From Bacillota bacterium (GTDB lineage: Bacteria > Bacillota > Negativicutes > CTSoil-072), in NCBI GenBank assembly GCA_017889545.1, contig JAGFZV010000010.1, positions 60,610 to 124,609 of the forward strand: 64,000 nucleotides of DNA. The letters are read 5' to 3'. Shown in pieces: positions 38,532 to 48,068 of the stretch. Position numbers and translations under genes: made by a program. The notes beneath the pieces are model-generated. The model searched no databases. It was not told where the DNA came from and saw only the letters and a list, made by a program, of their open reading frames with translations. Numbering within the stretch: the stretch's first letter is position 1; every line of letters begins with the position of its first letter.

Positions 38532-39188
38532 ATGAGCATAAGGCAAGGTTATGATTTGGCATTGGAGGATTTACGGCAGGACCTGCTGCAAATGGGACGT
38601 TTGGTGGCAATTTCTATTCATGATGCGGTGGATTCCCTGGCTACGCAGAATGCCGATTTAGCCCGGAAGGTAATGGATGGTGATGATGCCATCGATAATA
38701 TGGAGCATATTATCGAGGACAAATGTATGGTGCTGATTGCCCGTCAGCAGCCGATTGCCAGAGATTTACGTGTAATTGGAGCCGGACTCAAAATTATTAC
38801 TGATCTGGAACGCATGGGCGATCATGCGTATGATATCGCTAAGATCACATTGAAAATAATTGATCAACCGCTGATAAAACCGTTAATTGATCTTCCAAGA
38901 ATGGCTGAAATGGCGCAAAAAATGCTTAAAGATTCGTTAGATGCTTATGTTTCGTTGGACATAACATTGGCGGAGAGAGTTTGTTTGGCCGATGACGAGG
39001 TTGATAATTTAAACAACCAGATTTTTCGGGAACTGCTGACGTATATGATGCAGGATCCGCATACGATCCCGCAAGCAACTCAACTTCTGTTTGTTGCACG
39101 GTATCTTGAAAGGATTGCGGACCATGCCACGAATATTGCGGAGTGGATTATTTACCTGGTTACCGGACAGAGGCTGAGACAAAAATAA
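38532..39188 (+). CDS. phoU: Phosphate transport system regulator
   Basis: A 218-residue three-helix-repeat protein that mediates negative control between the Pst transporter and the PhoR kinase. Seen: two PhoU repeats (MSIRQGYDLALEDLRQDLLQMG...; ... LPRMAEMAQKMLKDSLDAYV) with the acidic metal-binding motifs DDAIDNMEHII and DDEVDNLNNQI, and ERIADHATNIAEWIIYLVTG at the end. The ATG at 38532 has GGAGGGAAAC upstream. The gene's 3' end lies in a perfect palindrome shared with the end of phoR on the opposite strand. Confidence 0.96.
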   Translation: MSIRQGYDLALEDLRQDLLQMGRLVAISIHDAVDSLATQNADLARKVMDGDDAIDNMEHIIEDKCMVLIARQQPIARDLRVIGAGLKIITDLERMGDHAYDIAKITLKIIDQPLIKPLIDLPRMAEMAQKMLKDSLDAYVSLDITLAERVCLADDEVDNLNNQIFRELLTYMMQDPHTIPQATQLLFVARYLERIADHATNIAEWIIYLVTGQRLRQK

Positions 39189-39222
39189 ACTGCCATATGG
39201 CAGTTTATTTTTGTCTCAGCCT
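39171..39222. terminator. 52-bp perfect palindrome overlapping the 3' ends of phoU and phoR
   Basis: A fully self-complementary sequence with two 24-nt arms around ATAT (AGGCTGAGACAAAAATAAAC... and complement). T-runs occur on each strand after the GC-rich centre. It contains the last codons and stop of phoU, and reaches the phoR stop codon, so it is probably a shared bidirectional terminator. Confidence 0.85.
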
Positions 39223-41020
39223 ATTGATCCGTGGTTTTTTCCGGTGCCAGAGGAAGAGAAATAGTGAATGTTGTACCAATATCAATTTCGCTTGCTGCGG
39301 TAATATTTCCGCCCAAAGATTCGATGATAAACTTAACAATAGCCAATCCCAAACCTGTTCCGCCGGCACTGCGCGCACGGGCCCGGTCGACACGGTAAAA
39401 ACGGTCAAAAATCAGGGGGAGGTCTTTTGATGGTATGCCGATGCCGGAATCTTGCACAGTTAGATAGGCTTTGTTATTTTGGCGCCAGCTGCGAATAGAA
39501 ATTTTTCCGCCGGAAGATGTATACTTGATTGCGTTGTCAATTAAATTAATCAGTACTTGCTTCAGACAATCAGGGTTTGCTAATGCAGAAAGAGAAGTGT
39601 TTTGGGCAGTAATATCGAATTTGATATTTTTTGCTTGCCATTCCGGCGATAATTCTTGTATCACTTCATCAATCAAGGGTGCGAACAAGGTGGGCTGAAG
39701 GATCATTGCGCGCCGATACTCCTGCGAGTCTAACTTAGCCATGGTCAATAAATCGGCTACGAGCCGCTGCATCCGTTCGGCTTCAGAATGGATGATTGTA
39801 ATGAATTTGGTGTTCAAGTTGGGATCGTGCAGCGCTCCATCGAGCAAGGTTTCGGCAAACCCCTTAATGGCTGTTAACGGGGTCGCTAATTCGTGGGAAG
39901 CGTTGGCAATAAATTCAGATTGTTTTTCCTGGACTTGCTGTAATGCTGTAATATCATGAAATACGCTTAAAAGGCTTGTAACTTCACAGTGGCTTCCGGT
40001 AATGGGCGCCAGATATACCTGGAAAACACGTTTATTTCCTTGTAATCTGGTTTTGAGATCAATCAGTCTGCCTGCAGAGGCGGCAATCGCCTCCCGGACT
40101 GCGCGGTCAAGATAACTGTTGCCAATCACGCTCAGGTTATGCTGACCGAGCATTTCCGGCGTGATGCCAAAGCTGTCGCGGGCCATTTTATTAGCGGCAG
40201 TGACCCTTCCATAGCGATCCATGAGAATTACCGCGTTGTCCATGTGGGAAAGGATTAATTCCAACTTGTTTGTTTCCGCTTTCATTTCATCAATTTTGTC
40301 ATCTAGATTGGAAGCCAAGGTATTTAAGGTATGAGCTAATAAGTCCAATTCGCCCTCTGTGCGCATGTGAACTCTTCTATCGAGCTTGCCAGCGCCGATA
40401 TCATGCGCTACTTCGGTTATTTCATCCAACTGTGCGGTATACTTGCGGCCAAGGCGGATGCTGAGAATGAATGCCAAAAAAGAGGCGAATAGAAATGCGC
40501 TAAGCAGAGCAAATTGAATTTTTTGGTATCCTTTCTCTATTCCGGCAAGCGTTGTCGCAACACGAACAGCGCCGATTAATTCTTTGTCCCGGTAATAAGG
40601 GGCAGCGGCATATAGCCAATTTTCACCTGCTTTGTGATTGTAGCGGATGAATGTTCCTTTGTCCCCGGACAGAGCCGTCTTAAACTCGGGGTCTGCAATC
40701 GTGTTTTCCATTGCCAGCGGATTTGCCAGGGAATCTGCAAGGACAAGACCGTTTTCGTCGGCGATGGTGATATGCAGGGCATTTTTCGCTCCCAATTCTT
40801 TGATCTCAGGGTCAATTGTTGCCTTTTCTATAGGGCCATTCATTTTTTCCCGCAACAATTGCTCAACAATTTGTGTTTGAACAAACAAGTGATCGGTTGC
40901 GGCATCCATGCTGTGCTGATGAAAAAACCACAATATATAGCTGCCGAAAAGCAGCAATGACAAAAGACTCAAGGCCAGAAACGAGATGGTCAGGCGAGTG
41001 CGAATTCTCCAATTTGCCAT
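39221..41020 (-). CDS. phoR: Phosphate regulon sensor histidine kinase
   Basis: A 599-residue membrane kinase. Seen: TM1 (~10-33), an extracytoplasmic sensor of ~130 residues, TM2 (~168-190), HAMP (~190-245), a PAS domain (~250-350), and HisKA with the phospho-acceptor His376 in NASHELATPLTAI, followed by HATPase motifs (NLIDNAIKYTSSGG, GIGIPSKDLPLIFDRFYR, GGTGLGLAIVKFI). This resembles PhoR/PnpS of Firmicutes. It lies on the opposite strand, between phoU and pstS, not next to phoB as usual. The pairing with PhoB is inferred from the locus. Confidence 0.92.
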   Translation of the reverse strand: MANWRIRTRLTISFLALSLLSLLLFGSYILWFFHQHSMDAATDHLFVQTQIVEQLLREKMNGPIEKATIDPEIKELGAKNALHITIADENGLVLADSLANPLAMENTIADPEFKTALSGDKGTFIRYNHKAGENWLYAAAPYYRDKELIGAVRVATTLAGIEKGYQKIQFALLSAFLFASFLAFILSIRLGRKYTAQLDEITEVAHDIGAGKLDRRVHMRTEGELDLLAHTLNTLASNLDDKIDEMKAETNKLELILSHMDNAVILMDRYGRVTAANKMARDSFGITPEMLGQHNLSVIGNSYLDRAVREAIAASAGRLIDLKTRLQGNKRVFQVYLAPITGSHCEVTSLLSVFHDITALQQVQEKQSEFIANASHELATPLTAIKGFAETLLDGALHDPNLNTKFITIIHSEAERMQRLVADLLTMAKLDSQEYRRAMILQPTLFAPLIDEVIQELSPEWQAKNIKFDITAQNTSLSALANPDCLKQVLINLIDNAIKYTSSGGKISIRSWRQNNKAYLTVQDSGIGIPSKDLPLIFDRFYRVDRARARSAGGTGLGLAIVKFIIESLGGNITAASEIDIGTTFTISLPLAPEKTTDQ

Positions 41021-41098
41021 GTGAATGCCTCCCGAAAATTAGTAGTATTTTTGTTTATTATATTCTATGTTACCGTAAAATGATCCCTAACGCTATCG

Positions 41099-41152
41099 TT
41101 AACAATAAATTTACATGACCTTAACATAATGTAATCATAACTGGTTTACAAT
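41099..41152 (+). promoter_or_regulatory. PHO box and -10 element upstream of pstS
   Basis: TTAACA (41099), TTTACA (41110) and TTAACA (41121) are spaced 11 bp apart and are followed after exactly 20 nt by TACAAT (41147-41152). Confidence 0.85.
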
Positions 41153-41202
41153 AGTAATAAAGTTAGATAAAAAAGCAGAAGGAAAATAGGAGGGTTTGGT
41201 TC

Positions 41203-42063
41203 ATGCAATTTTTGCAAAACAGGAAAACACTGGTTTTAATGATCGCTTTAGTTTTGGGAATGAGTTTGCTGGCAGGCTGCGGCGGAAGTGCGAAAAAAGA
41301 AGAAGGAAAAACCGGAGACATACAGGGTAAAGTAGCAGCGTCAGGCTCTACGGCTTTACTGCCGTTGTTAAAGCCTGGTCAGGAAGAATTCCAAAAGAAA
41401 TATTCGAAAGTTACGGTCAACATTGCCGGCGGCGGTTCGTTCACCGGTCAGAACCAAGTGGCGTCTGGATCAGTAGATATTGGAAATTCTGATGTGGCGC
41501 TGCAGGATAACTTAAAGGACAAAGGTTTGGTAGAACATAAACTGGTAGGAATTCCCTTCGTGTTTGTTGCTAATCCGGATGTATCCGTGGATAGCTTGAC
41601 ACAACAGCAATATGTTGATATTTTAACCGGTAAAATTACCAACTGGAAAGATGTGGGCGGCAAAGATGCTAAGATCACTATCATTCATCGGGCAAAATCT
41701 TCCGGTTCACGAGCGACAATTGCTGAAGTCGTATTGAAGAATGCCGCTTTTACTGATAATGCGGTTATTCAAGACTCGAACGGTGCCGTTCGTTCTGCAA
41801 TTGCCAGCACTCCTGGCGCTATCGGCTATGTGGATGCCGCCTATGCAGATAAAACAGTTAAGACACTCGCTTACAACGGCGTCAAATATTCGATTGACAA
41901 TGTAGTGAATAAAACATATCCGGTCTACACGTTTGGAAGAATGTTCACCAAAGGTGAGCCGACAGGTGCAGTAAAAGCCTTTATCGACTATGTGACAGGG
42001 AAAGAGTTCCAGGAAGCGTACGCCGAAAAGAATGGATTTGTTCCAATCACAAAAATGAAATAA
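41203..42063 (+). CDS. pstS: Phosphate ABC transporter substrate-binding lipoprotein
   Basis: A 286-residue phosphate-binding protein with lipobox LLAGC (Cys26), which anchors it to the membrane. Seen: ASGSTALLPLLKPGQEEFQKKYSKV, NIAGGGSFTGQNQVASGSVDIGNSDVAL, the ILTGKITNWKDVGGKDAKI block, HRAKSSGSRATIAEVV, and the C-terminal ITKMK. The ATG follows AGGAGGG. It is monocistronic and starts from its own PHO-box promoter, and ends at a terminator. Confidence 0.96.
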   Translation: MQFLQNRKTLVLMIALVLGMSLLAGCGGSAKKEEGKTGDIQGKVAASGSTALLPLLKPGQEEFQKKYSKVTVNIAGGGSFTGQNQVASGSVDIGNSDVALQDNLKDKGLVEHKLVGIPFVFVANPDVSVDSLTQQQYVDILTGKITNWKDVGGKDAKITIIHRAKSSGSRATIAEVVLKNAAFTDNAVIQDSNGAVRSAIASTPGAIGYVDAAYADKTVKTLAYNGVKYSIDNVVNKTYPVYTFGRMFTKGEPTGAVKAFIDYVTGKEFQEAYAEKNGFVPITKMK

Positions 42064-42079
42064 GATTAAAACCCAGCTG

Positions 42080-42109
42080 AAAGCCGCGCAATTCATGCGT
42101 GGCTTTTTT
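42080..42109 (+). terminator. Terminator after pstS
   Basis: A 10-bp stem (AAAGCCGCGC/GCGTGGCTTT, one wobble) with a 7-nt loop and a run of six T. Confidence 0.85.
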
Positions 42110-42202
42110 GTCGGTCAAAAAGGATCAGTTTTAATGAATTTCGTCTAAGTTTTTTAAGATTATGAACCATTTTGAAAAATGCAAAGACATGAAAGGAAAG
42201 AA

Positions 42203-42232
42203 TTGACATCAAGAATGAAAGGATGATAAAAT
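42203..42232 (+). promoter_or_regulatory. Putative sigma-A promoter of the efflux operon
   Basis: TTGACA (42203-42208), an 18-nt spacer and TAAAAT (42227-42232). Downstream, AAAATA (42252-42257) and TATTTT (42270-42275) form a dyad, and AGTTTA is repeated at 42257 and 42266: candidate TetR operator. Confidence 0.55.
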
Positions 42233-42289
42233 AAGTGGTAATTATAATACGAAAATAGTTTACACAGTTTATTTTGGGAGGGTTTGTCA

Positions 42290-42874
42290 TTGCGGCAAAG
42301 AATTATGGATGGAGCCATAAGCGAACTGAATGAGCGCGGTTTAAAATTCACAATGGATGATTTGGCGCGGCGCTTGGGTATGAGTAAAAGGACTTTATAC
42401 GATAATTTTTCTTCGAAAGAGGATTTGATTGGTTCTCTGCTGGCGCAAGCAGTTGCCGAGGTCAAAGAGAAACGGGAGGTTATTGCCAAAAATAATACGC
42501 TGGATATTTGCGAAAAATTTAAACAGGTGATGACGGTAAGGACGTCTATATGGAATGAGAAAACGGACCATGCACTAATTGACATTAAGAAAAGCATGCC
42601 TGAGCAGTGGCGGAAAATCGAAGATGTAAAGGATGAACTTTGGGGAACGATTGAAAATATAATACGCGAAGGAGTTCGCACCGGTTGTTTCCGTCCGGTT
42701 TTTATTCCCGCCGTACGTGCGGTGTTCAGCGGGGCATTTAACGAATTCTCCAACTATCAGTTTTTGCTGAAAAACAAGGTTACAATGAAAGAAATGGTGG
42801 ATTATACTCTCGATATTTTGATGTATGGACTTGTAGTGCAAGAAAATCGGGCTGAAAAGGCAAGGGGGAACTAA
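42290..42874 (+). CDS. TetR/AcrR family transcriptional regulator
   Basis: A 194-residue repressor-type protein. Residues ~1-50 form the HTH (MDGAISELNERGLKFTMDDLARRLGMSKRTLYDNFSSKEDLIGS), and the rest is the all-alpha ligand domain. I chose TTG 42290 (GGGAGGG 7 nt upstream); TTG 42284 lies too close to it. It sits as the first gene before the membrane fusion protein and RND pump genes, the usual arrangement for a local repressor of a multidrug efflux operon. It appears intact, whereas both pump genes behind it are broken. Confidence 0.9.
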   Translation: MRQRIMDGAISELNERGLKFTMDDLARRLGMSKRTLYDNFSSKEDLIGSLLAQAVAEVKEKREVIAKNNTLDICEKFKQVMTVRTSIWNEKTDHALIDIKKSMPEQWRKIEDVKDELWGTIENIIREGVRTGCFRPVFIPAVRAVFSGAFNEFSNYQFLLKNKVTMKEMVDYTLDILMYGLVVQENRAEKARGN

Positions 42875-42877
42875 AAA

Positions 42878-43964
42878 GTGAATAAAAAGAGCGTCATATG
42901 GATGGCGATGGCTATACTTCTTTTATTTGTGGCAGCGGGCTGCGGTAAGCAGCAGGCCGTTCGTCCTCAACAGGAAGTGGCAGTGAAAGCCATGCAGGTG
43001 ATCCAAAAGGATTCGTCAGGCGAGGGTTTCCGGCAATATTGCTCGTAAGTTTATTAAAGGAGGCGATACGGTTCGTGCCGGTCAGCCTTTGTTTGAAATC
43101 GATTCGCGGCAATATTCAACGACGGTAGCCGATGCGCAGGCGCAAGTGGCACAGGCGCAGGCTTCATTAAACAATATCCGCCGCGATGTAGCGCGTTATC
43201 AGCATCTGGCGGAACAAGGCGGGATTGCAGCTCAGACATTGGATACCTCCATGGCGCAATCTGAACAGGTGCAGGCCCAAGTACGGGCTTATCAGGCTAA
43301 ATTACAGCAAGCAGAAAATGATTTGTCTGATACCGTAATTGTATCGCCGGTCGATGGACGGGTCGGCGTAGGCGAATTAAGTGTTGGGCGATATGTGCAA
43401 GCAGCCAGCACAGTTTTGGCTACTGTTTCCACAGTAGATCCTGTACAAGTTCGTTTTAGTATGAGTGAGAATGAGTATTTGAAATTTGCCCGTATGGGTG
43501 GTTCACCGGATGCCTGGGGGCAAAAGCTTAAACTGGTTCTGAGCGATGGAAGCGAATATCCGATTATGGGCCACTTGGAACAAGTTGACCGCGGCATGGC
43601 GAACCAAACAGGGACTTTGACGATGAAGGCAGCGTTCGATAACCCGCAGCAATTGCTGGTTCCCGGCATGTTTGCCCGTATTCTTGCCACTGGCGAAACC
43701 AGACCGGCGGCCTTTTTGATCCCGCAGCGCGCTGTGCAGGAACTGCTGGGAAAAACCTTTGTCACTGTTGTCAGTGCGGATAATAAAGCGGAAACCAGAG
43801 CGGTAAAAATGGGGCCGAAAATTGGCAATCTGCAGATTGTGGAACAAGGACTTACCATTCAAGACATAGTAGTTGTTGAAGGCTTCGCGAAGACTCAGCC
43901 CGGTTCCCCGCTCAAAGTTATGATGATCGGTCCGGATGATTTGGCTATCCCGGGCGCGAAGTAG
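42878..43964 (+). pseudogene. Broken RND efflux membrane fusion (AcrA-like) lipoprotein gene with frameshifting deletion
   Basis: The GTG at 42878 (AAGGGGGAA upstream) gives a 56-residue fragment with lipobox AAGC (Cys22) that runs to a stop at 43048. From about 43020 a different frame continues ARVSGNIARKFIKGGDTVRAGQPLFEID and stays open to 43964 with the barrel-sandwich, coiled-coil (QAQASLNNIRRDVARYQHLAEQ) and beta-barrel parts of AcrA. About 20 codons that normally join the N-terminus to the ARVSG lipoyl strand appear to be missing at ~43010-43020, and the frame shifts there. Remaining long frame: 43089-43964 from an internal TTG. Alternative: sequencing or assembly error. Confidence 0.8.
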
Positions 43965-43975
43965 GGGGCGGATTT

Positions 43976-46900
43976 ATGGCGAATTTTTTTATTAACCGAC
44001 CCATCTTTGCGATCGTTATTGCCATCCTAATTACGCTTGCGGGAGGGATTGCCGCTTTTAGACTGCCGGTTGCGCAATATCCGCAAATTACGCCGCCGCA
44101 AGTTAATGTCAGCACAATGTATACGGGCGCCAACGCCGATGTAGTGGAAAAAACAGTGGCTCAAGTCATTGAACAACAGGTAAACGGCGTGGCAGGCGCT
44201 GTCGCGTTATCTTCGACGAGCGCTGATACAGGCCGCTATTCCTTGAATGTCAAATTTGAATTGGGCGAAAACCCGGATATGGTCACCATGTATACTCAGA
44301 ACCGGGTTGTTCAGGCAAATGCCGGGTTGCCGCAAGATGTACAACTGACCGGCGTGACAACCAGGAAAGTTTCGCCGGATACCGCTTTATATTTTAGTTT
44401 GATTTCGCCTAAAGGCGATTACGATAGCGTGTTTCTTAAAAATTACGGCAGCATCAATATTATTGACGATATTCGCCGGGTCAAGGGCGTCGGAGATGTT
44501 GGCGAATATGGATCCGATTTTGGTATGCGCATCTGGCTTAAGCCCGATAAACTGGCGCAGTTGAAGATTACGGCCGCGGACATTGTGAGCGCTATTAAGG
44601 AACAAAATGTACAGGCGCCGGCTGGAACGATTGGGCAGCTGCCATCATTAGCGCAGCAAGAGTTTCAATATACGGCCAGTGTGCAAGGGCGCCTGGTTAC
44701 CGAAGAGGATTTCAAAAAAATCATTCTAAGGTCCCAGGCTGATGGTTCTGCTATTCATTTGGGGGATGTGGCTACTGTTGAATTAAGCGCCAGGGACAAT
44801 ACCTTTAAGAGCAGTTTTAATAGCGGCGATGCTGTCGTCTTCGCTGTTCAATTGACCACGGAAGCGAATGCCCTGGAAAGCATCGGCGGTGTACTGCAGG
44901 TCATTGAAGATGCTTCTAAACGTTTCCCGCCGGGGATGGAATACAAGATACTTAACGACAACACCAAATATATCCGGGAGTCGCTGAATAAAGTATTCCA
45001 CACCTTTATCGAAGCGCTAGTCTTGGTTTTAATTATTGTATATCTGTTTTTGCAAAGCTGGCGGGCGACGTTAATTCCAATGCTGGCTGTCCCGGTTTCG
45101 CTAATTGGTACTTTTGGCGCTTTTGTTGTCTTGGGATTTTCAATCAATACGCTGACATTGTTTGCGATGGTGTTGGCGATTGGGTTGGTCGTTGATGACG
45201 CCATCATCGTGGTGGAAGCGGTGGAACATCATATGCGCCACTCCGGACTTAACCCGAAAGAGGCAACCATTCGTGCGATGGGAGAAGTGTCTGGCCCGGT
45301 TGTAGCAATTGCCTGCGTGCTCTCATCTGTTTTCCTGCCGGTCGCTTTTTTTGGCGGAACGACCGGAGTGTTGTATAAACAGTTTGCTTTAACGATTGCT
45401 GTGTCAATGGCGCTGTCTGCTATTGTCGCTCTCTCGTTGACGCCGGCATTATGCAGTTTATTGCTGCAACCCTATACAGGACAAGCTCGCACAGGCATTG
45501 TCGGTCATTTTTTCGATTGGTTTAACAATTGGTTTGACCGTGTATTGGAAAAATATTCGGAAGGAGTTCGGCGATCCATCCGCAAGGCCCGTTTGTGGGG
45601 TGTGGCTTTGGCGGTAATTTGCATATTGTGCGGCGGTATATTGCGCATGATCCCTTCCACTTTTGTTCCTAACGAAGACCAAGGTTTTATCTTGTCTGTC
45701 GTCAGTCTGCCGGAAGCGGCCAATATGAACCGCACCCGTGCAGTGGCTCAGCAGGTGGGTGAAATTTACCGTTCGATTCCGGGCGTGGAAAATACCATGG
45801 AAGTAGCCGGATTTGATATACTGGCCGGCGGGCAAAAATCAAACGGAGCCATGGTGGGGGCGGGTATGAAACCATGGGCCGAGCGGACGACGGCAGATAT
45901 GCAATTGAAAGCCGTAATAGGGCAAGCCATGGGCAAACTAAGCGCAATTCCGGAGGCTACAGTCTTTTCCTTTACTCCGCCGTCTCTGCCGGGAATTGGC
46001 GCTGTTGGCGGCTTGACTCTCATGATCCAGGATCGAGGCGGAGCATCATTGGAAGAGATGAACAATGTGTCTCAGCAATTTATTGCGGCTGTTCGTCAAC
46101 GTCCGGAAATCAGTATGGGTTCCGGTAAATGATTTTAACCGCTTTGGCCGTACCTATAAGGTTATGCTGCAGGCTCAGCCTGAGTTCCGCGCCGATGCGG
46201 ACGCGACCCGCTTCTTTTATGTGAGGAACTCCGCCGGCGATATGGTACCGCTTAATACGTTGGTTAAACCGGTTTTAATCAGCGGACAGACGTTGATTAA
46301 ACGGTTTAATGGTTATCCGGCCATGCAGATTAACGCGAATACGGCGCAAGGGTACAGTTCCGGTCAGGCAATGCAAGCATTGGAAGAAGTGGCAAGCCAG
46401 GCACTGCCCAATACCTTTACTTATGAATGGGCGGATTTGAGCCGTGAAGAAAAACTTTCCAGCGGTCAAAGACCAATTATTTTCGGCTTCGCTTTGCTGT
46501 TTGTTTTCTTGTGCCTGGCAGCTTTATATGAAAGCTGGAATATTCCTTTTGCCGTTTTACTTTCGGTTCCAACGGGAGTCTTGGGCTCGGTGCTTTTCCA
46601 ATATGCCCGGGGGTTCGAAAATAGCGTGTACATGCAGATTGGCTTGGTCATGCTGATCGGCTTATCGGCTAAAAACGCCATTCTGATTGTGGAATGGGCC
46701 AAAGTCAGGCGGGAAAAAGGAATGGATCCGGTAGCGGCAGCGATAGAAGCTGCCAAACTCAGACTGAGGCCTATTCTTATGACATCTCTTGCTTTCATTT
46801 TAGGCTGCATACCATTGGCGTTATCAACCGGCGCCGGCGCTGCCGCCCGGACTGCGCTGGGAACAACCGTTGTCGGCGGTATGCTGATGGCTACCAGTTT

Positions 46901-46988
46901 GAGTATCTTCTTGGTTCCGGTACTATTTGTCGTGATTGAATATGGCAGCGCCAAACTAAAAGCATTTAAAACCGGACGTTCCAAATAA
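43976..46988 (+). pseudogene. Broken RND (HAE1/AcrB-like) inner-membrane pump gene with frameshifting deletion
   Basis: The first frame (43976-46132) gives 718 residues of an AcrB-like pump: FFINRPIFAIVIAILITLAGG, NTLTLFAMVLAIGLVVDDAIIVVEAVEHH with the paired Asp of transmembrane helix 4, and the periplasmic domains. At ~46124 it ends RPEISMGSGK-stop, while the other frame continues from 46125 with VNDFNRFGRTYKVM and runs to 46988 (AGDMVPLNTL, FLCLAALYESW, GLSAKNAILIVEWAK). Compared with AcrB about 42 residues between these points are missing. The rest is full length and conserved. Both this gene and the preceding one carry such a deletion. Confidence 0.82.
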
Positions 46989-47015
46989 CCCATAAAAGAT
47001 GATAAAAGTATTATT

Positions 47016-47059
47016 AAAAGACAACCATCTTTGTCTTACGACAGGATTGTTGTCTTTTT
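47016..47059 (+). terminator. Terminator after the RND pump gene
   Basis: A 10-bp stem (AAAAGACAAC/GTTGTCTTTT) around a 23-nt loop, followed by TTTTTG. Confidence 0.65.
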
Positions 47060-47071
47060 GTTAATTTTTCG

Positions 47072-47136
47072 TGAACAAAAAATTAACAAAAACATAACAA
47101 TAGATTAACAAGAAAAATAGTTGTATTGAATATAAT
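47072..47136 (+). promoter_or_regulatory. PHO box and -10 element upstream of pstC
   Basis: Four 11-bp-spaced repeats (TGAACA 47072, TTAACA 47083, ATAACA 47094, TTAACA 47105) are followed after exactly 20 nt by a perfect TATAAT (47131-47136). Confidence 0.85.
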
Positions 47137-47171
47137 AGAAAATAATAACAAAAAATAAGGTGTGAAAAAAC

Positions 47172-48068
47172 ATGTCGATTCATGCAGCTGACAACCCAAA
47201 ACATCAACGTAAACTGCTTTATGACAGGTATATCCGTTACTTGTTTATTGCGTGTGCCTTTTTGATGACGTTAATTATCTTATCGATTATTTTGTTTATC
47301 AGCAGACAAGGGTTGCTGACTTTTACAGAGGTCAGTCTATCTGAATTTTTTCTCACTGAGAAATGGGATCCCACAGAACAAAATTTCGGCGCATTGAGTT
47401 TTATCATGGGCTCAGTATATGTGACGTTATTGGCAGTGTCGCTGGGGGGGCCGTTGGGCTTAGCCGGCGCCATTTTTATGGCGAAAATTGCTCCTAAGGG
47501 GCTTAGGGCGTGGATGCGTCCGGCTACTGATTTATATGTGGCTATTCCATCCGTCGTCTACGGTTTTGTCGGGTTAACAATATTGGTTCCTTTTATCCGT
47601 ACATATTTCCACGTCAATACCGGCTTTGGGTTACTCGCTGCGGCAGTAATTTTAGCAGTAATGATATTGCCAACGATCATCAGTATTTCTGAAGATGCCA
47701 TTCGTGCTGTGCCGGCAACGTTGGAGGAAGCGTCGCTTGCATTGGGAGCAACCCGTTGGCAAACGATTTGGAGAGTGCTTTTGCCGGCAGCCTTGCCAGG
47801 CATACTGACCTCGTTCATTTTAGCCATGGCGCGAGCAGTGGGTGAAACAATGGCAGTGCAAATGGTTATTGGTAATACGCCGCAGCTGGCAAAATCATTG
47901 TTTATGCCTACCTCCACTTTGCCAAGTGAAATTGTGGTTGAAATGGGGAACACTCCGTTTGGGTCCGCTTGGGGGAATTCGTTGTTTTTGATGGCGTTGG
48001 TTTTGCTTATATTATCCTTGTGCATGATCCTTATTATCCGTCAGATAGGGAAAAGGAGGTTTGCCTAA
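47172..48068 (+). CDS. pstC: Phosphate ABC transporter permease PstC
   Basis: A 298-residue integral membrane permease with six predicted transmembrane helices. Seen: FGALSFIMGSVYVTLLAVSLGGPLGLAGAIFMA and the permease EAA-like loop EEASLALGATRWQTIWRVLLPAALPGILTSFILAMARAVGET. Together with PstA it forms the membrane channel powered by PstB. The stop overlaps the pstA start (TAATG), indicating translational coupling. Its promoter carries its own PHO box. Confidence 0.96.
   Translation: MSIHAADNPKHQRKLLYDRYIRYLFIACAFLMTLIILSIILFISRQGLLTFTEVSLSEFFLTEKWDPTEQNFGALSFIMGSVYVTLLAVSLGGPLGLAGAIFMAKIAPKGLRAWMRPATDLYVAIPSVVYGFVGLTILVPFIRTYFHVNTGFGLLAAAVILAVMILPTIISISEDAIRAVPATLEEASLALGATRWQTIWRVLLPAALPGILTSFILAMARAVGETMAVQMVIGNTPQLAKSLFMPTSTLPSEIVVEMGNTPFGSAWGNSLFLMALVLLILSLCMILIIRQIGKRRFA

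Noticed and set aside
43292..43858. 188-residue minus-strand frame opposite the membrane fusion gene
   Set aside because: Antisense shadow of the conserved AcrA frame, with no independent support.
42203..46988. The efflux operon as a mobile element
   Set aside because: No transposase, integrase or flanking direct or inverted repeats are seen; only its odd position and higher GC look foreign.
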